Assembly: GCA_964407525.1 (NCBI GenBank)
Contig: CAYOWC010000038.1
Span: forward strand, 1-24,819
DNA length: 24,819 nucleotides
Origin: DUZB01 sp964407525
Lineage (GTDB): Bacteria > Desulfobacterota > DSM-4660 > Desulfatiglandales > Desulfatiglandaceae
Direction: 5' to 3'
A program made the translations under genes and the position numbers. A model generated the notes under the pieces. It did not search any database, was not told the origin of the DNA, and saw only the letters and a list, made by a program, of their open reading frames with translations. Shown here piece by piece: positions 1 through 7,783 of this stretch (positions are counted from its first letter, which is position 1; each line of letters starts with the position of its first letter).

Positions 1-122
1 TGTCGCTATTTCAATGTTTTTGTGATTTCATATCGGGCGAAAATGGCCTGAAGTTATGATGCATAGTTGAGGGATTTATTACTTCCACGTTCCTTCCGTT
101 TCACACACATGCTGGGGGAACC

Positions 123-986
123 ATGCTTGCCATATTTCTTTTTCTAATTCTCTTCATTCTGCTGTTTTTCCCATTAGCCACATACGCCCTTTTCTGGTAC
201 GAGGTGGGCAACAGCGGCTACCGGCTTGAGGTGCAACGGAAATCCGAACGAAAAATGATGTCATGGATTCTCAAAGGGCTTTTTTCAGGCTTTTGGAGCC
301 AGATCCTTGTCATCCTGTTTTTCCCTTTCGGTTTATTCAAATCCTTTTGGAAATCAGGCGCTGAAGGGAATTTCGCCCTCCCCCCCGTAGTCCTGATTCA
401 TGGTATCTATCATAATGCAAGTGCCTGGATCCTATTCCGTCTCCGGCTCAAGAATGCGGGATACCATCGAATTTATATGATAAGCTACAGTAGCCGACGA
501 CACTCTTTCCAAGAGATAGAGCAACAGTTGGCTCAAAGGCTTAAAGAGATTGGCACATTAGAGAAGGGAAAACCCGTTTTATTGGTAGGGCACAGCCTGG
601 GCGGACTTTTTGCAAAAGCCTATGCCGGCAGAAAAGACGGCTCTCCAGGACCGGCTGTCAAAGGGATTATTACCCTTGGAACACCATTTAAAGGAAGTAA
701 AATGGCGGTTTTCGGTTTGGGGAAACTGGCGCAAAGTCTTTCCTACGGAAGTGATTTGATCAAAGAACTGGCGACCACCAAAGTTCCGTCTCAGACACCG
801 TGTGCAAGCCTCTACTCTCCGGTAGACAATATGGTGCTGCCTCCCGAATCTCTTGCAGCAGCACCGGAAAACTGGATACGGGAAGTGACAGCACCCATTT
901 CTCATGTGGCCTGCCTCTACCACAAACCCACATTCAACCAGGTAGTAAGACTTCTATCACAATTTTCGGATAACAGACTAATATGA
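123..986 (+). CDS. Membrane-anchored alpha/beta hydrolase (lipase/esterase-like)
   Basis: A 287-residue serine hydrolase of the alpha/beta-hydrolase fold, probably acting on a lipid or ester at the inner membrane; the substrate is unknown. The first ~25 residues are almost entirely hydrophobic (signal anchor), and a second hydrophobic stretch lies at about 57-75. The catalytic core follows: HG at 93-94 (oxyanion region), the nucleophile elbow GHSLGG with Ser158, a likely acid Asp235 in SPVDNMV, and a likely His261 in ISHVACLYH. TLGTPFKGS near 184-192 is typical of the lipase/PGAP1-like branch. The start has a GGGGGAA ribosome site just upstream. The next gene follows 28 bp later on the same strand, so the two are probably co-transcribed. 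The fold and triad are clear; the exact family is not. Confidence 0.85.
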   Translation: MLAIFLFLILFILLFFPLATYALFWYEVGNSGYRLEVQRKSERKMMSWILKGLFSGFWSQILVILFFPFGLFKSFWKSGAEGNFALPPVVLIHGIYHNASAWILFRLRLKNAGYHRIYMISYSSRRHSFQEIEQQLAQRLKEIGTLEKGKPVLLVGHSLGGLFAKAYAGRKDGSPGPAVKGIITLGTPFKGSKMAVFGLGKLAQSLSYGSDLIKELATTKVPSQTPCASLYSPVDNMVLPPESLAAAPENWIREVTAPISHVACLYHKPTFNQVVRLLSQFSDNRLI

Positions 987-1014
987 CTTCAATTTTTTTT
1001 GGGGAGGTACTTTA

Positions 1015-1698
1015 ATGACTCTAAGGAAAGGTCTTTTTCAACTATTACTTATCGTATGCTTCTTTTCATTGTGTTGGGGAGGTTTCTTTCTTGTGAAAGC
1101 CACCCTGCAGCTTCCATTCAGGACAACCAATGATACCCTGCACAAAGAACGCGCTATCATTACGCTCGACCCCTTGATTCCTGCAGGAACATATATTGAC
1201 AAGAACGCCACCATCGGCGAGGTGGCCAGGATCCGCTTCGAGCACAAAAGTTNNNNNNNNNNNNNNNNNNNNNNNNNNNNNNNNNNNNNNNNNNNNNNNN
1301 NNNNNNNNNNNNNNNNNNNNNNNNNNNNNNNNNNNNNNNNNNNNNNNNNNNNCGAGGTGGCCAGGATCCGCTTCGAGCACAAAAGTTCCGGCCCGCAAAA
1401 GGTGATGGAGGCCCTTTTTACCCATGTACCACCCGAATACCGGCTCCTTGGAAACCTGCTGCTGTTTCTTTTCTGGGCTCTCTGCTATCTGACCTTTTTG
1501 AGGGTATTCACTTTTTTAGGGTATGGTCGGGCCCTTCGTACAAGCCTCCTTCTTGCCGGTGTCACCTATTATTTCATGCCCGATTTCCTGTCCGGAGCCA
1601 TGGATAATTTTTTCTTCCTTGGTTTTCCCGTCCTCATCATTTTTACGCGCTTCTACATGGTTCGAAGAAAAAGGAAAAGACGGGTGCAAAGCGCCTGA
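1015..1698 (+). CDS. Small multi-pass membrane protein, unknown function, interrupted by an assembly gap
   Basis: I do not recognise this protein. It begins after a strong GGGGAGG ribosome site. It has an N-terminal hydrophobic segment (about residues 7-28), a short extracytoplasmic-looking stretch, then two or three hydrophobic segments and a basic tail (RRKRKRR). Codons 69-113 are affected by 100 N bases (1253-1352) flanked on both sides by an identical 35-bp sequence. Removing one 35-bp copy plus the Ns takes out exactly 135 bp (45 codons) and keeps the frame, giving a likely true product of about 182 residues. It follows the upstream hydrolase by 28 bp, so it may be a membrane partner of that enzyme (inference). 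The stop codon lies in a period-7 repeat array. Confidence 0.7.
   Translation: MTLRKGLFQLLLIVCFFSLCWGGFFLVKATLQLPFRTTNDTLHKERAIITLDPLIPAGTYIDKNATIGEVARIRFEHKSXXXXXXXXXXXXXXXXXXXXXXXXXXXXXXXXXXEVARIRFEHKSSGPQKVMEALFTHVPPEYRLLGNLLLFLFWALCYLTFLRVFTFLGYGRALRTSLLLAGVTYYFMPDFLSGAMDNFFFLGFPVLIIFTRFYMVRRKRKRRVQSA
1218..1387. other. Scaffold gap with duplicated contig ends
   Basis: Positions 1218-1252 and 1353-1387 are the same 35 bp, and exactly 100 N lie between them. This is the usual signature of two contigs placed side by side with a fixed-size filler although their ends overlap. The real chromosome probably has one copy and no gap. The alternative is a true duplication of unknown spacing. Confidence 0.9.
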
Positions 1699-1749
1699 AA
1701 GTCGAAATTTGAAATTTGAAATTTGAAATTGGAAATTGGAAATTGAGAA
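1694..1749. repeat. Period-7 tandem array (TTTGAAA/TTGGAAA units)
   Basis: About eight degenerate heptamers in register: CCTGAAA, GTCGAAA, TTTGAAA three times, TTGGAAA twice, TTGAGAA. The array begins at the TGA stop of the upstream membrane protein (1696-1698) and ends 17 bp before the 3' end of the convergent four-helix-bundle gene. Its reverse complement (TTTCAAA units) resembles the array at 2141-2203, so the two arrays form an inverted pair around that gene. Confidence 0.85.
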
Positions 1750-1765
1750 AGGATGAGCATCTTGA

Positions 1766-2116
1766 TCATTTAGTGCTTTTTATGAAAGCATTTAATTTTG
1801 GACCCAGTTCGTCAATGATCGATGTGTAATTTGAGATTTTTTCATCACTTATGATCTTGCGACGGATTAGCTTGCGGAGCCACGCCTTGGTTTCTTCAAA
1901 TGAACCTCTTGCATACAAATAAAACCTCTTGCGGTCAGCAGGACTGAAGCGCCCATAACCTTCAGCAAGATTCGCAGCAATGCTATCAGACGATCGTATG
2001 ATCTGGTAACCTGCGGTTCTCTGCACTTTGGTTGACCATTCCTCAAAAGCATACCAGATCATACCGGAAAGCTCTTCAGCCAACCTGTATACATCCAATT
2101 CGTAAATAGGCTTCAT
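1766..2116 (-). CDS. Four-helix bundle protein (S23 / 23S rRNA intervening-sequence protein family)
   Basis: A 116-residue, mostly helical protein matching the four-helix-bundle family first seen encoded inside 23S rRNA intervening sequences (TIGR02436-like). The recognisable core is SSDSIAANLAEGYGRFSPADRKRFYLYA in two parts: SIAANLAEGYGR near 44-55, then the RKRFYLYARGS region near 62-72. Length is normal for the family. The family is related to the Avd accessory protein of diversity-generating retroelements; the cellular role of free-standing copies is not settled. A GGTGGAAG ribosome site lies just upstream of the ATG. No rRNA is visible around it. Both flanks are period-7 arrays in opposite orientation, so the gene may belong to a small repeat-bounded unit (inference). 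Confidence 0.88.
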   Translation of the reverse strand: MKPIYELDVYRLAEELSGMIWYAFEEWSTKVQRTAGYQIIRSSDSIAANLAEGYGRFSPADRKRFYLYARGSFEETKAWLRKLIRRKIISDEKISNYTSIIDELGPKLNAFIKSTK

Positions 2117-2140
2117 TTTCTTCCACCACCTAAATCACCA

Positions 2141-2203
2141 GTTTCAAATTTCGAATTTCGAATTTCGAATTTCGAATTTCTATTTTCTATTTTCTATCTT
2201 CCA
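2141..2203. repeat. Period-7 tandem array (ATTTCGA/TTTTCTA units)
   Basis: Nine heptamers in register: GTTTCAA, ATTTCGA four times, ATTTCTA, TTTTCTA twice, TCTTCCA. On the minus strand the array runs into the 3' end of rlmL and supplies its last codons (E-N-R-K) and its TAG stop at 2180-2182. It also lies directly upstream of the four-helix-bundle gene. The sequence is related in inverted orientation to the 1694-1749 array. Confidence 0.88.
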
Positions 2204-4330
2204 GCAATTGTGGATATGTTTACTGCGGTTGAAATCGTTGGGAACCGTCCCGGATGAAATACTTTCGATATTGAAATTCGCCAGTTTTTCAAAATCCATT
2301 TTGAATCGCTTATAGTTGTTTGAAAAAAGGATGATGCCCTTTTTATTCAATCTGGAGGCGGCAAGTCTGAGAAGTTCGGGATGAAAAGTCTGGATATCAA
2401 AATCCCGGGATGCTTTGGAATTGGAAAATGTGGGGGGATCTAGAAAAATGAGGTCGTAAAGATGCCTGTCTTCCTTCAGCCAAGCCTGGCAATCTGCCTT
2501 GAAAAACCGGTGACTCTCCCGGCTGAACCCGTTCAGGGACATATTTTTCTTTGCCCAGGAGAGGTATGTGTTTGAATGATCGACGGAAGTGGTTGTTTCG
2601 GCACCCCCTTCCGCTGCATAGACAGTTGCCGTCCCTGTGTAACAAAAAAGATTCAGAAACCGCTTTCCTTTGGCAAGTTTCCGAATGAGTTCCCTTGTCA
2701 TCCTGCCGTCTAAAAAGATACCGCAGTCCAGGTGATCGGTAAAATTGACCAGGAAACTATTCCCTCCTTCCCGTATGGTAAAAAACTCCCCTGAGGAGGC
2801 GATCTTCTCATACTGAGACTTTCCTTTCTGCCTTTTTCTATTCTTGTAGAAAATAAACTTCTTATCCACATTCAAAACCCGGGGAAGCACACTGACGATT
2901 TCACGAAATCGCGTTTCAGCCATTTTCGGATCAACCGTTCCCGGAGGCGAATATTCGTGCACGTGAAGCCATTTATTCTCGAAAAAATCTACGGAAACAT
3001 TATACTCGGGCATATCCGAATCATAGATCCGGTAAGAAGAGATCCCTTCTTTTCGAGCCCATTTCTTGAGCCGCTTGAAGTTTTTCTGCAACCTGTTGGA
3101 GAACATCTGCGCACCAGGACTCAGGCCGGCCTTTTCTTTTTCCTTCAAATGACGTCTTTCTTTTTCGGTAAACAGATGGAAATGCGCCAGGGTGCATTTT
3201 ATGGGACCATTATAAAGGACATTCACCTTATCCGCTTTAAGTCCCGTGTTCCGGGCCAGTTCTTCCTCTGCAGTAATAAGAGATGCCCGCCATCCTGGAA
3301 AGTTTCCTGATAGCACCGTTCCCAGTTTCCTATACAGGTCCGGGAGGTCGTCTTTCTTTCCGATTCGTCTGCCGTAGGGCGGATTTACGGCCACCAAACC
3401 TGCCTGGAGGGGCTTGATTTCCGCAAAGGAAATTTCTTCAATGGCTTTTCTTCTTACTTGGATAGCCTCTTCAAGCCCCGAAATTCCGGCATTCTCCATC
3501 GCCGAAGCCACACTGCGCCGATCGATATCAAACCCTACTATGGCAGGGATTTTTCTTTTCCCTATTTCTCTCCTCGATTGGGCTTCTTCCAAAAGTTTTT
3601 CCCACAAGATCGGTGAATGCTGTTTCCATCCTAAAAACCCGAAATAGTCTCTGAAAAGGCCGGGAGCAATATCTCCGGCCATAGATGCCGCTTCCAGAAG
3701 AAACGTGCCTGTACCACACATGGGATCGACAAAAGCCCCTCCCCGCTCTGCAATTTCCTTCCAGCCGCCTCTCAATAGAATGCCCGCAGCAACATTTTCC
3801 TTCAGGGTAGCTATCCCACCGGGTTCTTTATTATTCCTCCTGTGAAGGCTTTCTCCCGACAGATCAAGACTCAGTGTCGCCCTATCCCTTTGAACGTAGA
3901 GATTCATCACCACATCCGGCCTGACAATTTCAACGGAGGGCCTTTTCCCGTACCTGCTTCTAAAATAGTCTGATACGGCATCTTTCACCACGTAAGCAGC
4001 ATACTGCGAATGATTAAACTCGGACTGGTAAAGGGAACACCTCACCTTGAAGAGCCCATCCACTGTAAGGTGTTCATCCCATGGAATCCCCAAAGCAGCC
4101 TCATAAAGCGCTTCCTTGGACCCGGCATCGAATTCCGAAATTTCCAGGAACAATCGGTTGGCAATCCTTGACCACAGGCAGACCCGGTATGCCGTTTCCA
4201 AACCACCCTGGAAAGAAACGCCACCTTTTGTTTCTTTGACGGAAGTTGCACCAAAAGATACCAGTTCCTCCACAAGAAGTTCTTCCAGGAAAAGGGGCGT
4301 CGTACAGAAAAAAGAAAACAATCTATTCAT
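2180..4330 (-). CDS. rlmL: Bifunctional 23S rRNA (guanine) methyltransferase RlmKL
   Basis: A 716-residue fused enzyme that in E. coli makes m2G2445 and m7G2069 in 23S rRNA. An N-terminal THUMP-type RNA-binding region (about 1-160) is followed by the RlmL methyltransferase domain, with SAM motif DPMCGTGTFLLEAA at 202-215 and catalytic NPPYG at 316-320. After a linker comes the RlmK domain, with NLFCYTGTATVYAA at 560-573 and DPPTFSNSK at 631-639. The length agrees with the ~700-residue fused gammaproteobacterial protein. The ATG lies 22 bp after the rsmB stop, consistent with one transcript. The C-terminal residues and stop codon are formed by a period-7 repeat array, so the tail after about residue 710 may be recent. 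Confidence 0.95.
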   Translation of the reverse strand: MNRLFSFFCTTPLFLEELLVEELVSFGATSVKETKGGVSFQGGLETAYRVCLWSRIANRLFLEISEFDAGSKEALYEAALGIPWDEHLTVDGLFKVRCSLYQSEFNHSQYAAYVVKDAVSDYFRSRYGKRPSVEIVRPDVVMNLYVQRDRATLSLDLSGESLHRRNNKEPGGIATLKENVAAGILLRGGWKEIAERGGAFVDPMCGTGTFLLEAASMAGDIAPGLFRDYFGFLGWKQHSPILWEKLLEEAQSRREIGKRKIPAIVGFDIDRRSVASAMENAGISGLEEAIQVRRKAIEEISFAEIKPLQAGLVAVNPPYGRRIGKKDDLPDLYRKLGTVLSGNFPGWRASLITAEEELARNTGLKADKVNVLYNGPIKCTLAHFHLFTEKERRHLKEKEKAGLSPGAQMFSNRLQKNFKRLKKWARKEGISSYRIYDSDMPEYNVSVDFFENKWLHVHEYSPPGTVDPKMAETRFREIVSVLPRVLNVDKKFIFYKNRKRQKGKSQYEKIASSGEFFTIREGGNSFLVNFTDHLDCGIFLDGRMTRELIRKLAKGKRFLNLFCYTGTATVYAAEGGAETTTSVDHSNTYLSWAKKNMSLNGFSRESHRFFKADCQAWLKEDRHLYDLIFLDPPTFSNSKASRDFDIQTFHPELLRLAASRLNKKGIILFSNNYKRFKMDFEKLANFNIESISSGTVPNDFNRSKHIHNCWKIENRK

Positions 4331-4352
4331 TCATTCCCTCGATACATTGCTC

Positions 4353-5699
4353 TTACTTCTTCGTAAACAGGGCACCGAAAAACCCTTCCATCCCGTGAAC
4401 ATGGGGCAGAGTCCGAAAAAATCCGTTTGTATCAACCATATTCAGAACCCACTCGGGAGCGCATTTCCGAAGATCTACCAAGGCGATGCTGGGATTCTTT
4501 TTGAGAAACCGTTCAACATTGCCCTCATTCTCTTCTTTCGATATGGTGCAGGTGACGTAAAGAAGTCTCCCTTCAGACTTGAGGAGCGCCACAGCCCTAT
4601 TCAGCATAGCCTGTTGTAAATCGGCAAGACGACCGATGTCTTTACCGGTTTTGACAAGTTTGATATCCGGATGTCTTGATATGACTCCGAGACCGGAACA
4701 GGGAGCATCTACCAGGATCTTGTCAAACGGTTTTTTCAAGAGTCGAAGAACATTTTGGTTTGCATCTGCAACGATCGGGCTGATCGACCCTATTCCAAGC
4801 CGCCCCGCACTGTCCACCATGCCCTGTATTCGCTCCCGGTTCGTGTCCATTCCAAGAACAAACCCCCTGTCCTCCATGAGTGCCGCCATGTGAGTGGATT
4901 TTCCACCAAATCCAGCGCAGACATCCAGTACGGATTCCCCGGGTTCAGGAGAAAGGAGGTGAGAGCATATCTGGGCAGGACGGCTCTGCACCTGGAACAA
5001 CCCTTGCTTAAACGACTTCAGCTTATGGATTTGCCCTTTCAAACGGGTTATTTCAATACTCTCAGGACTGGAGGGATCTGAAGAACAAACCATTCCCTCT
5101 TCCTGCAAGATCTCCTCAAGTTTCTGACGATCCGTCCTGAGAGTATTTGTTCGAATGAAAAGTCCCGGGATATCGTTTCCAGCACGGAGTATTTTCTCCG
5201 CTTCTCGCGCCCCATATTCTCTTTTCCATTTTTTTACCAGCCACAGAGGATAGGAATAGATAATGGCCATATGGAGACTGTAATCACGGCCTGCATCCGG
5301 AAAAATCATGTCATTTTTCTTTCTGCAAATATTCCTCAAAATGCCGTTCACAACACCCCTGAGGTTTTTCTTTCGCAGCTTTCCAGCCTGTTTGACCGCT
5401 TCATTGACAGCCGCCGATTCGGGAACCCGATCCATGAAGAAAATCTGGTATACGGCAAGGCGAAGGATATTTAAGACGGGAAGCTCAATGTTCGTAAAAG
5501 GGAAACGAACGGACTGTTTAATCATCCAGTCGATCTTTATCTGCCAGCGCAGCACGCCCTGTACCAGATGCATGGAAAAGGCTCTGTCCCTCTGGTCAAG
5601 GCGAGGATTCAGACCAAAGGCCGCCTCCAGAGTTCGTTCATGGAGACCGGGGACATTCTCACAACTGTTGAGAACCGACAATGCTATATTTCTTGGCAT
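4353..5699 (-). CDS. rsmB: 16S rRNA m5C967 methyltransferase RsmB
   Basis: A 448-residue cytosolic RNA methyltransferase that puts m5C at position 967 of 16S rRNA. Residues ~1-130 form the NusB-like RNA-binding domain. The Rossmann methyltransferase domain follows, with SAM motif DVCAGFGGKST at 259-269, DAPCSGLG at 331-338 (Cys334, product release) and the nucleophile in VTCTISKEEN (Cys384). Length is usual for the family. The ATG begins one base after the TGA of the DUF116 gene, which implies translational coupling. Confidence 0.95.
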   Translation of the reverse strand: MPRNIALSVLNSCENVPGLHERTLEAAFGLNPRLDQRDRAFSMHLVQGVLRWQIKIDWMIKQSVRFPFTNIELPVLNILRLAVYQIFFMDRVPESAAVNEAVKQAGKLRKKNLRGVVNGILRNICRKKNDMIFPDAGRDYSLHMAIIYSYPLWLVKKWKREYGAREAEKILRAGNDIPGLFIRTNTLRTDRQKLEEILQEEGMVCSSDPSSPESIEITRLKGQIHKLKSFKQGLFQVQSRPAQICSHLLSPEPGESVLDVCAGFGGKSTHMAALMEDRGFVLGMDTNRERIQGMVDSAGRLGIGSISPIVADANQNVLRLLKKPFDKILVDAPCSGLGVISRHPDIKLVKTGKDIGRLADLQQAMLNRAVALLKSEGRLLYVTCTISKEENEGNVERFLKKNPSIALVDLRKCAPEWVLNMVDTNGFFRTLPHVHGMEGFFGALFTKK

Positions 5700-5700
5700 C

Positions 5701-6537
5701 TCAGCGCCCCACGAAGGTCTTTACGGCACTTGTCACAAGATCGATATCCACATCTGTATCGAAGCACGGACCAAATGGTCTTTTATTGAAAACGCCAAAA
5801 ACTGGGATAGGATAGCTGTCTTGTATACCACTGGAGAGATCCCGTTCGCAGGCCACTGCGATAATGATCTCCGGCCTTTTTTCCACTACAATCTTTCGGG
5901 CTAACGTGCCGCCGGTAGCCACTGCAATGGGGGTATGGTACTCTTCAGCCAGGGCCGCCAGGTCTTTTATTCGGCATTTTCCGCACGCCTTGCAGTTCGT
6001 CACGTCCCCGGTAATTCTCACATTGCATTCATGAAACTGGAGGCAGTGGGGGAGAAGGATGAGGAGCTTTTCAGGTTTCACCTTCCTGGCTTCAGCAAGA
6101 ACCAGCTGGTTGTTGATGGCCACGAAAGACCGGCGAATTTCAGTTTTTTTGATTCCGAAACATTTCCCAACCCCCACCAGCAGCGGGAAAAGAAAGCGAA
6201 TTACGACACCCCTGATCTTCCTGTTAAAAAAAAGGTTCTTTCCTCGAATGATGGTAAAAAAGAGGGTCAAAACGGCGCCGAGACAAAACAAGACGATGCC
6301 CCCGAAAACGACCCCTACGATAAGGGGCAGGTAGGGGTGAATGCTGGAAAACCCCACATAGGGAACCCACCAGAGCAGAAAGGCGCCGCCCACAAGCACC
6401 AAACAGGTAATCAGAAGCAGAAAGATAAAGATGCGCTTTTTTGGTCTTTCAACCACGACCGGCGCTAACCGGTCGCCCTGAGATGACTGAGGGAAAGCAA
6501 CTTTGGTGGGTCCATTTTCAATATCCTTATCACTCAT
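5701..6537 (-). CDS. DUF116 membrane protein with cysteine-rich domain
   Basis: A 278-residue protein of the DUF116 family, whose biochemical function is not established. After a short polar N-terminus there are two clear hydrophobic segments (about 35-57 and 68-95) and a third possible one (about 108-125). The soluble C-terminal domain carries conserved cysteines: Cys165 and Cys171, the cluster NCKACGKC at 181-188, Cys230 and Cys258. The spacing suggests a metal or iron-sulfur site (inference). Its ATG overlaps the fmt stop in an ATGA junction, and its own stop is one base from rsmB. It is therefore tightly built into a formyl-Met/rRNA-modification operon, a placement also known from other deltaproteobacterial genomes. 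Confidence 0.88.
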   Translation of the reverse strand: MSDKDIENGPTKVAFPQSSQGDRLAPVVVERPKKRIFIFLLLITCLVLVGGAFLLWWVPYVGFSSIHPYLPLIVGVVFGGIVLFCLGAVLTLFFTIIRGKNLFFNRKIRGVVIRFLFPLLVGVGKCFGIKKTEIRRSFVAINNQLVLAEARKVKPEKLLILLPHCLQFHECNVRITGDVTNCKACGKCRIKDLAALAEEYHTPIAVATGGTLARKIVVEKRPEIIIAVACERDLSSGIQDSYPIPVFGVFNKRPFGPCFDTDVDIDLVTSAVKTFVGR

Positions 6538-7520
6538 AAACTTTTCCCCAGCACAGTCCCCTTTTCCATAGGAAAACCTCTCAGAAAAGCATCGGTGGGC
6601 AGCCTCTTCTTTCCCGTCGCCTGCATTTCCCTGATCTCCAGTACTCCTTTGCCCGTTTCAATAAAAACCCCTTCCCGCGAAGAGTCAAGGACCATTCCCG
6701 GCACCGGTTCTTCCGATTTCATATCCACTACTCGGGGCGAAAAAAGTTTAATCCTTTTCTCTCCGACAAAAGTGGCTGCACCGGGAAACGGATCAAGTCC
6801 CCGAATCAGGGCGGCCAGGGATTTCGCCGGCTTCAGCCAGTTAATCACAGAAATACGTTTGTCTATTTTAGGGGCGTAGGTTGCCTGCAAACTATCCTGC
6901 GTTTGCGGAATCAAAAGGCCTTCCGATAACTTTCCAAGGGTTTCCAGAAGCAGGTCTCCCGACAGCATCGAAAGCCTGTCGTGAAGTTCCCCGGCAGTTT
7001 CCCATTGACCGATGGGAACCTTTTTCTGCAGGAGTATCGGGCCCGTATCCAAGCCTTCTTCCATGACCATGGATGTGAGTCCGGTCTGTTTTTCCCCGTC
7101 GATAATCGCCCACTGGATCGGTCCAGCGCCCCTGTATCTCGGCAGGAGCGATGCGTGAATATTGAGCCCTCCCCAAGGGGGAATGTCGAGAAGCGCACGC
7201 TTAAGTACCTGCCCAAACGCAACCACCACGAGGATATCAGGCTGGAGTTCTTCGATAATCCTGCAGAATTCGGAATCAGACGCATTCTCCGGTTGGAGCA
7301 CCTCAAGGTTCATACCCCGGGCAGCCTGTTTAACCGGCGGAGGGACAAGCTTTTTACTTCTCCCCTTTGGCCGGTCCGGCTGGGTTACCACGGCAAGAAC
7401 CGTATACCCAGCCTCCACCAAGGCATCAAGAGATGCAACGGCATAATCCGGAGTGCCCATAAAGACAATTTTCGGACGAACCAGAAATTTTCCATGAAGG
7501 GGGGTGGACAAATACGTCAT
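6534..7520 (-). CDS. fmt: Methionyl-tRNA formyltransferase
   Basis: Transfers a formyl group from 10-formyltetrahydrofolate to initiator Met-tRNA. The formyltransferase domain shows KIVFMGTP near residue 17, the NIHASLLPRYRGA signature at 120-132 (Asn120, His122) and the catalytic Asp158 in GLDTGP. The C-terminal OB-like tRNA-binding domain follows from ~210. Most homologues begin at M-K-I-V-F-M-G-T-P; here there is no start codon at that point, so the upstream ATG at 7520 (13-16 extra residues) is used, with AAGGGA about 9 bp before it. The last bases overlap the next gene (ATGA). Confidence 0.96.
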   Translation of the reverse strand: MTYLSTPLHGKFLVRPKIVFMGTPDYAVASLDALVEAGYTVLAVVTQPDRPKGRSKKLVPPPVKQAARGMNLEVLQPENASDSEFCRIIEELQPDILVVVAFGQVLKRALLDIPPWGGLNIHASLLPRYRGAGPIQWAIIDGEKQTGLTSMVMEEGLDTGPILLQKKVPIGQWETAGELHDRLSMLSGDLLLETLGKLSEGLLIPQTQDSLQATYAPKIDKRISVINWLKPAKSLAALIRGLDPFPGAATFVGEKRIKLFSPRVVDMKSEEPVPGMVLDSSREGVFIETGKGVLEIREMQATGKKRLPTDAFLRGFPMEKGTVLGKSL

Positions 7521-7581
7521 GCAGTAAAATCCCTTCGCTCAACGCGGGTTGGCGTAAAGAAACCCTTTTTCCGGAACAGGG

Positions 7582-7720
7582 GTGTCAGGTTTCGGGTGTC
7601 AGGTTTCAGTACCTGTTGTTCCTATTTTCTAGTTGTAATGAGAGTAACTATTCGTTATTACGTTGAGTATTGTGAATGCGACCCAGTTTTTTCCTGACAC
7701 CTGACACCTGACATCTGGAA
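7582..7720. repeat. Inverted pair of short-period arrays (GTGTCAG units) between def and fmt
   Basis: The left side holds two 14-bp units (GTGTCAGGTTTCGG and GTGTCAGGTTTCAG, 7582-7609). The right side holds CTGACAC, CTGACAC, CTGACAT (7694-7714), the reverse complement of GTGTCAG. About 84 bp of unrelated AT-rich sequence separates the two arms. The arms could form a long hairpin. No ORF is convincing inside. The element splits an otherwise typical def-fmt pair. Confidence 0.8.
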
Positions 7721-7778
7721 TCTGAGCATGGTCAATTCGACAACTGACAAAAATATCACGTTAATCGGCGATGAGCCA
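7721..7778. repeat. Dispersed repeat, copy 1 (inverted copy at the window's right end)
   Basis: This stretch shares blocks with the reverse complement of 24764-24819. They have 13 bp in common at 7721-7733 (= 24819-24807), 17 bp at 7750-7766 (= 24790-24774) and 10 bp at 7769-7778 (= 24773-24764), in the same order with small differences between them. It lies just downstream of the def stop codon. Confidence 0.8.
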
Positions 7779-7783
7779 ATCCC

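Noticed and set aside
1694..2203. CRISPR array or insertion sequence as explanation of the repeats
   Set aside because: Units are 7 bp with no spacers, and there is no transposase or target duplication.
5308..5904. 198-codon plus-strand open frame over rsmB and DUF116
   Set aside because: Opposite strand of two well-supported genes; no recognisable domain.
6981..7697. 238-codon plus-strand open frame across fmt
   Set aside because: Antisense to fmt and running into the repeat element; low-complexity translation with no domain.
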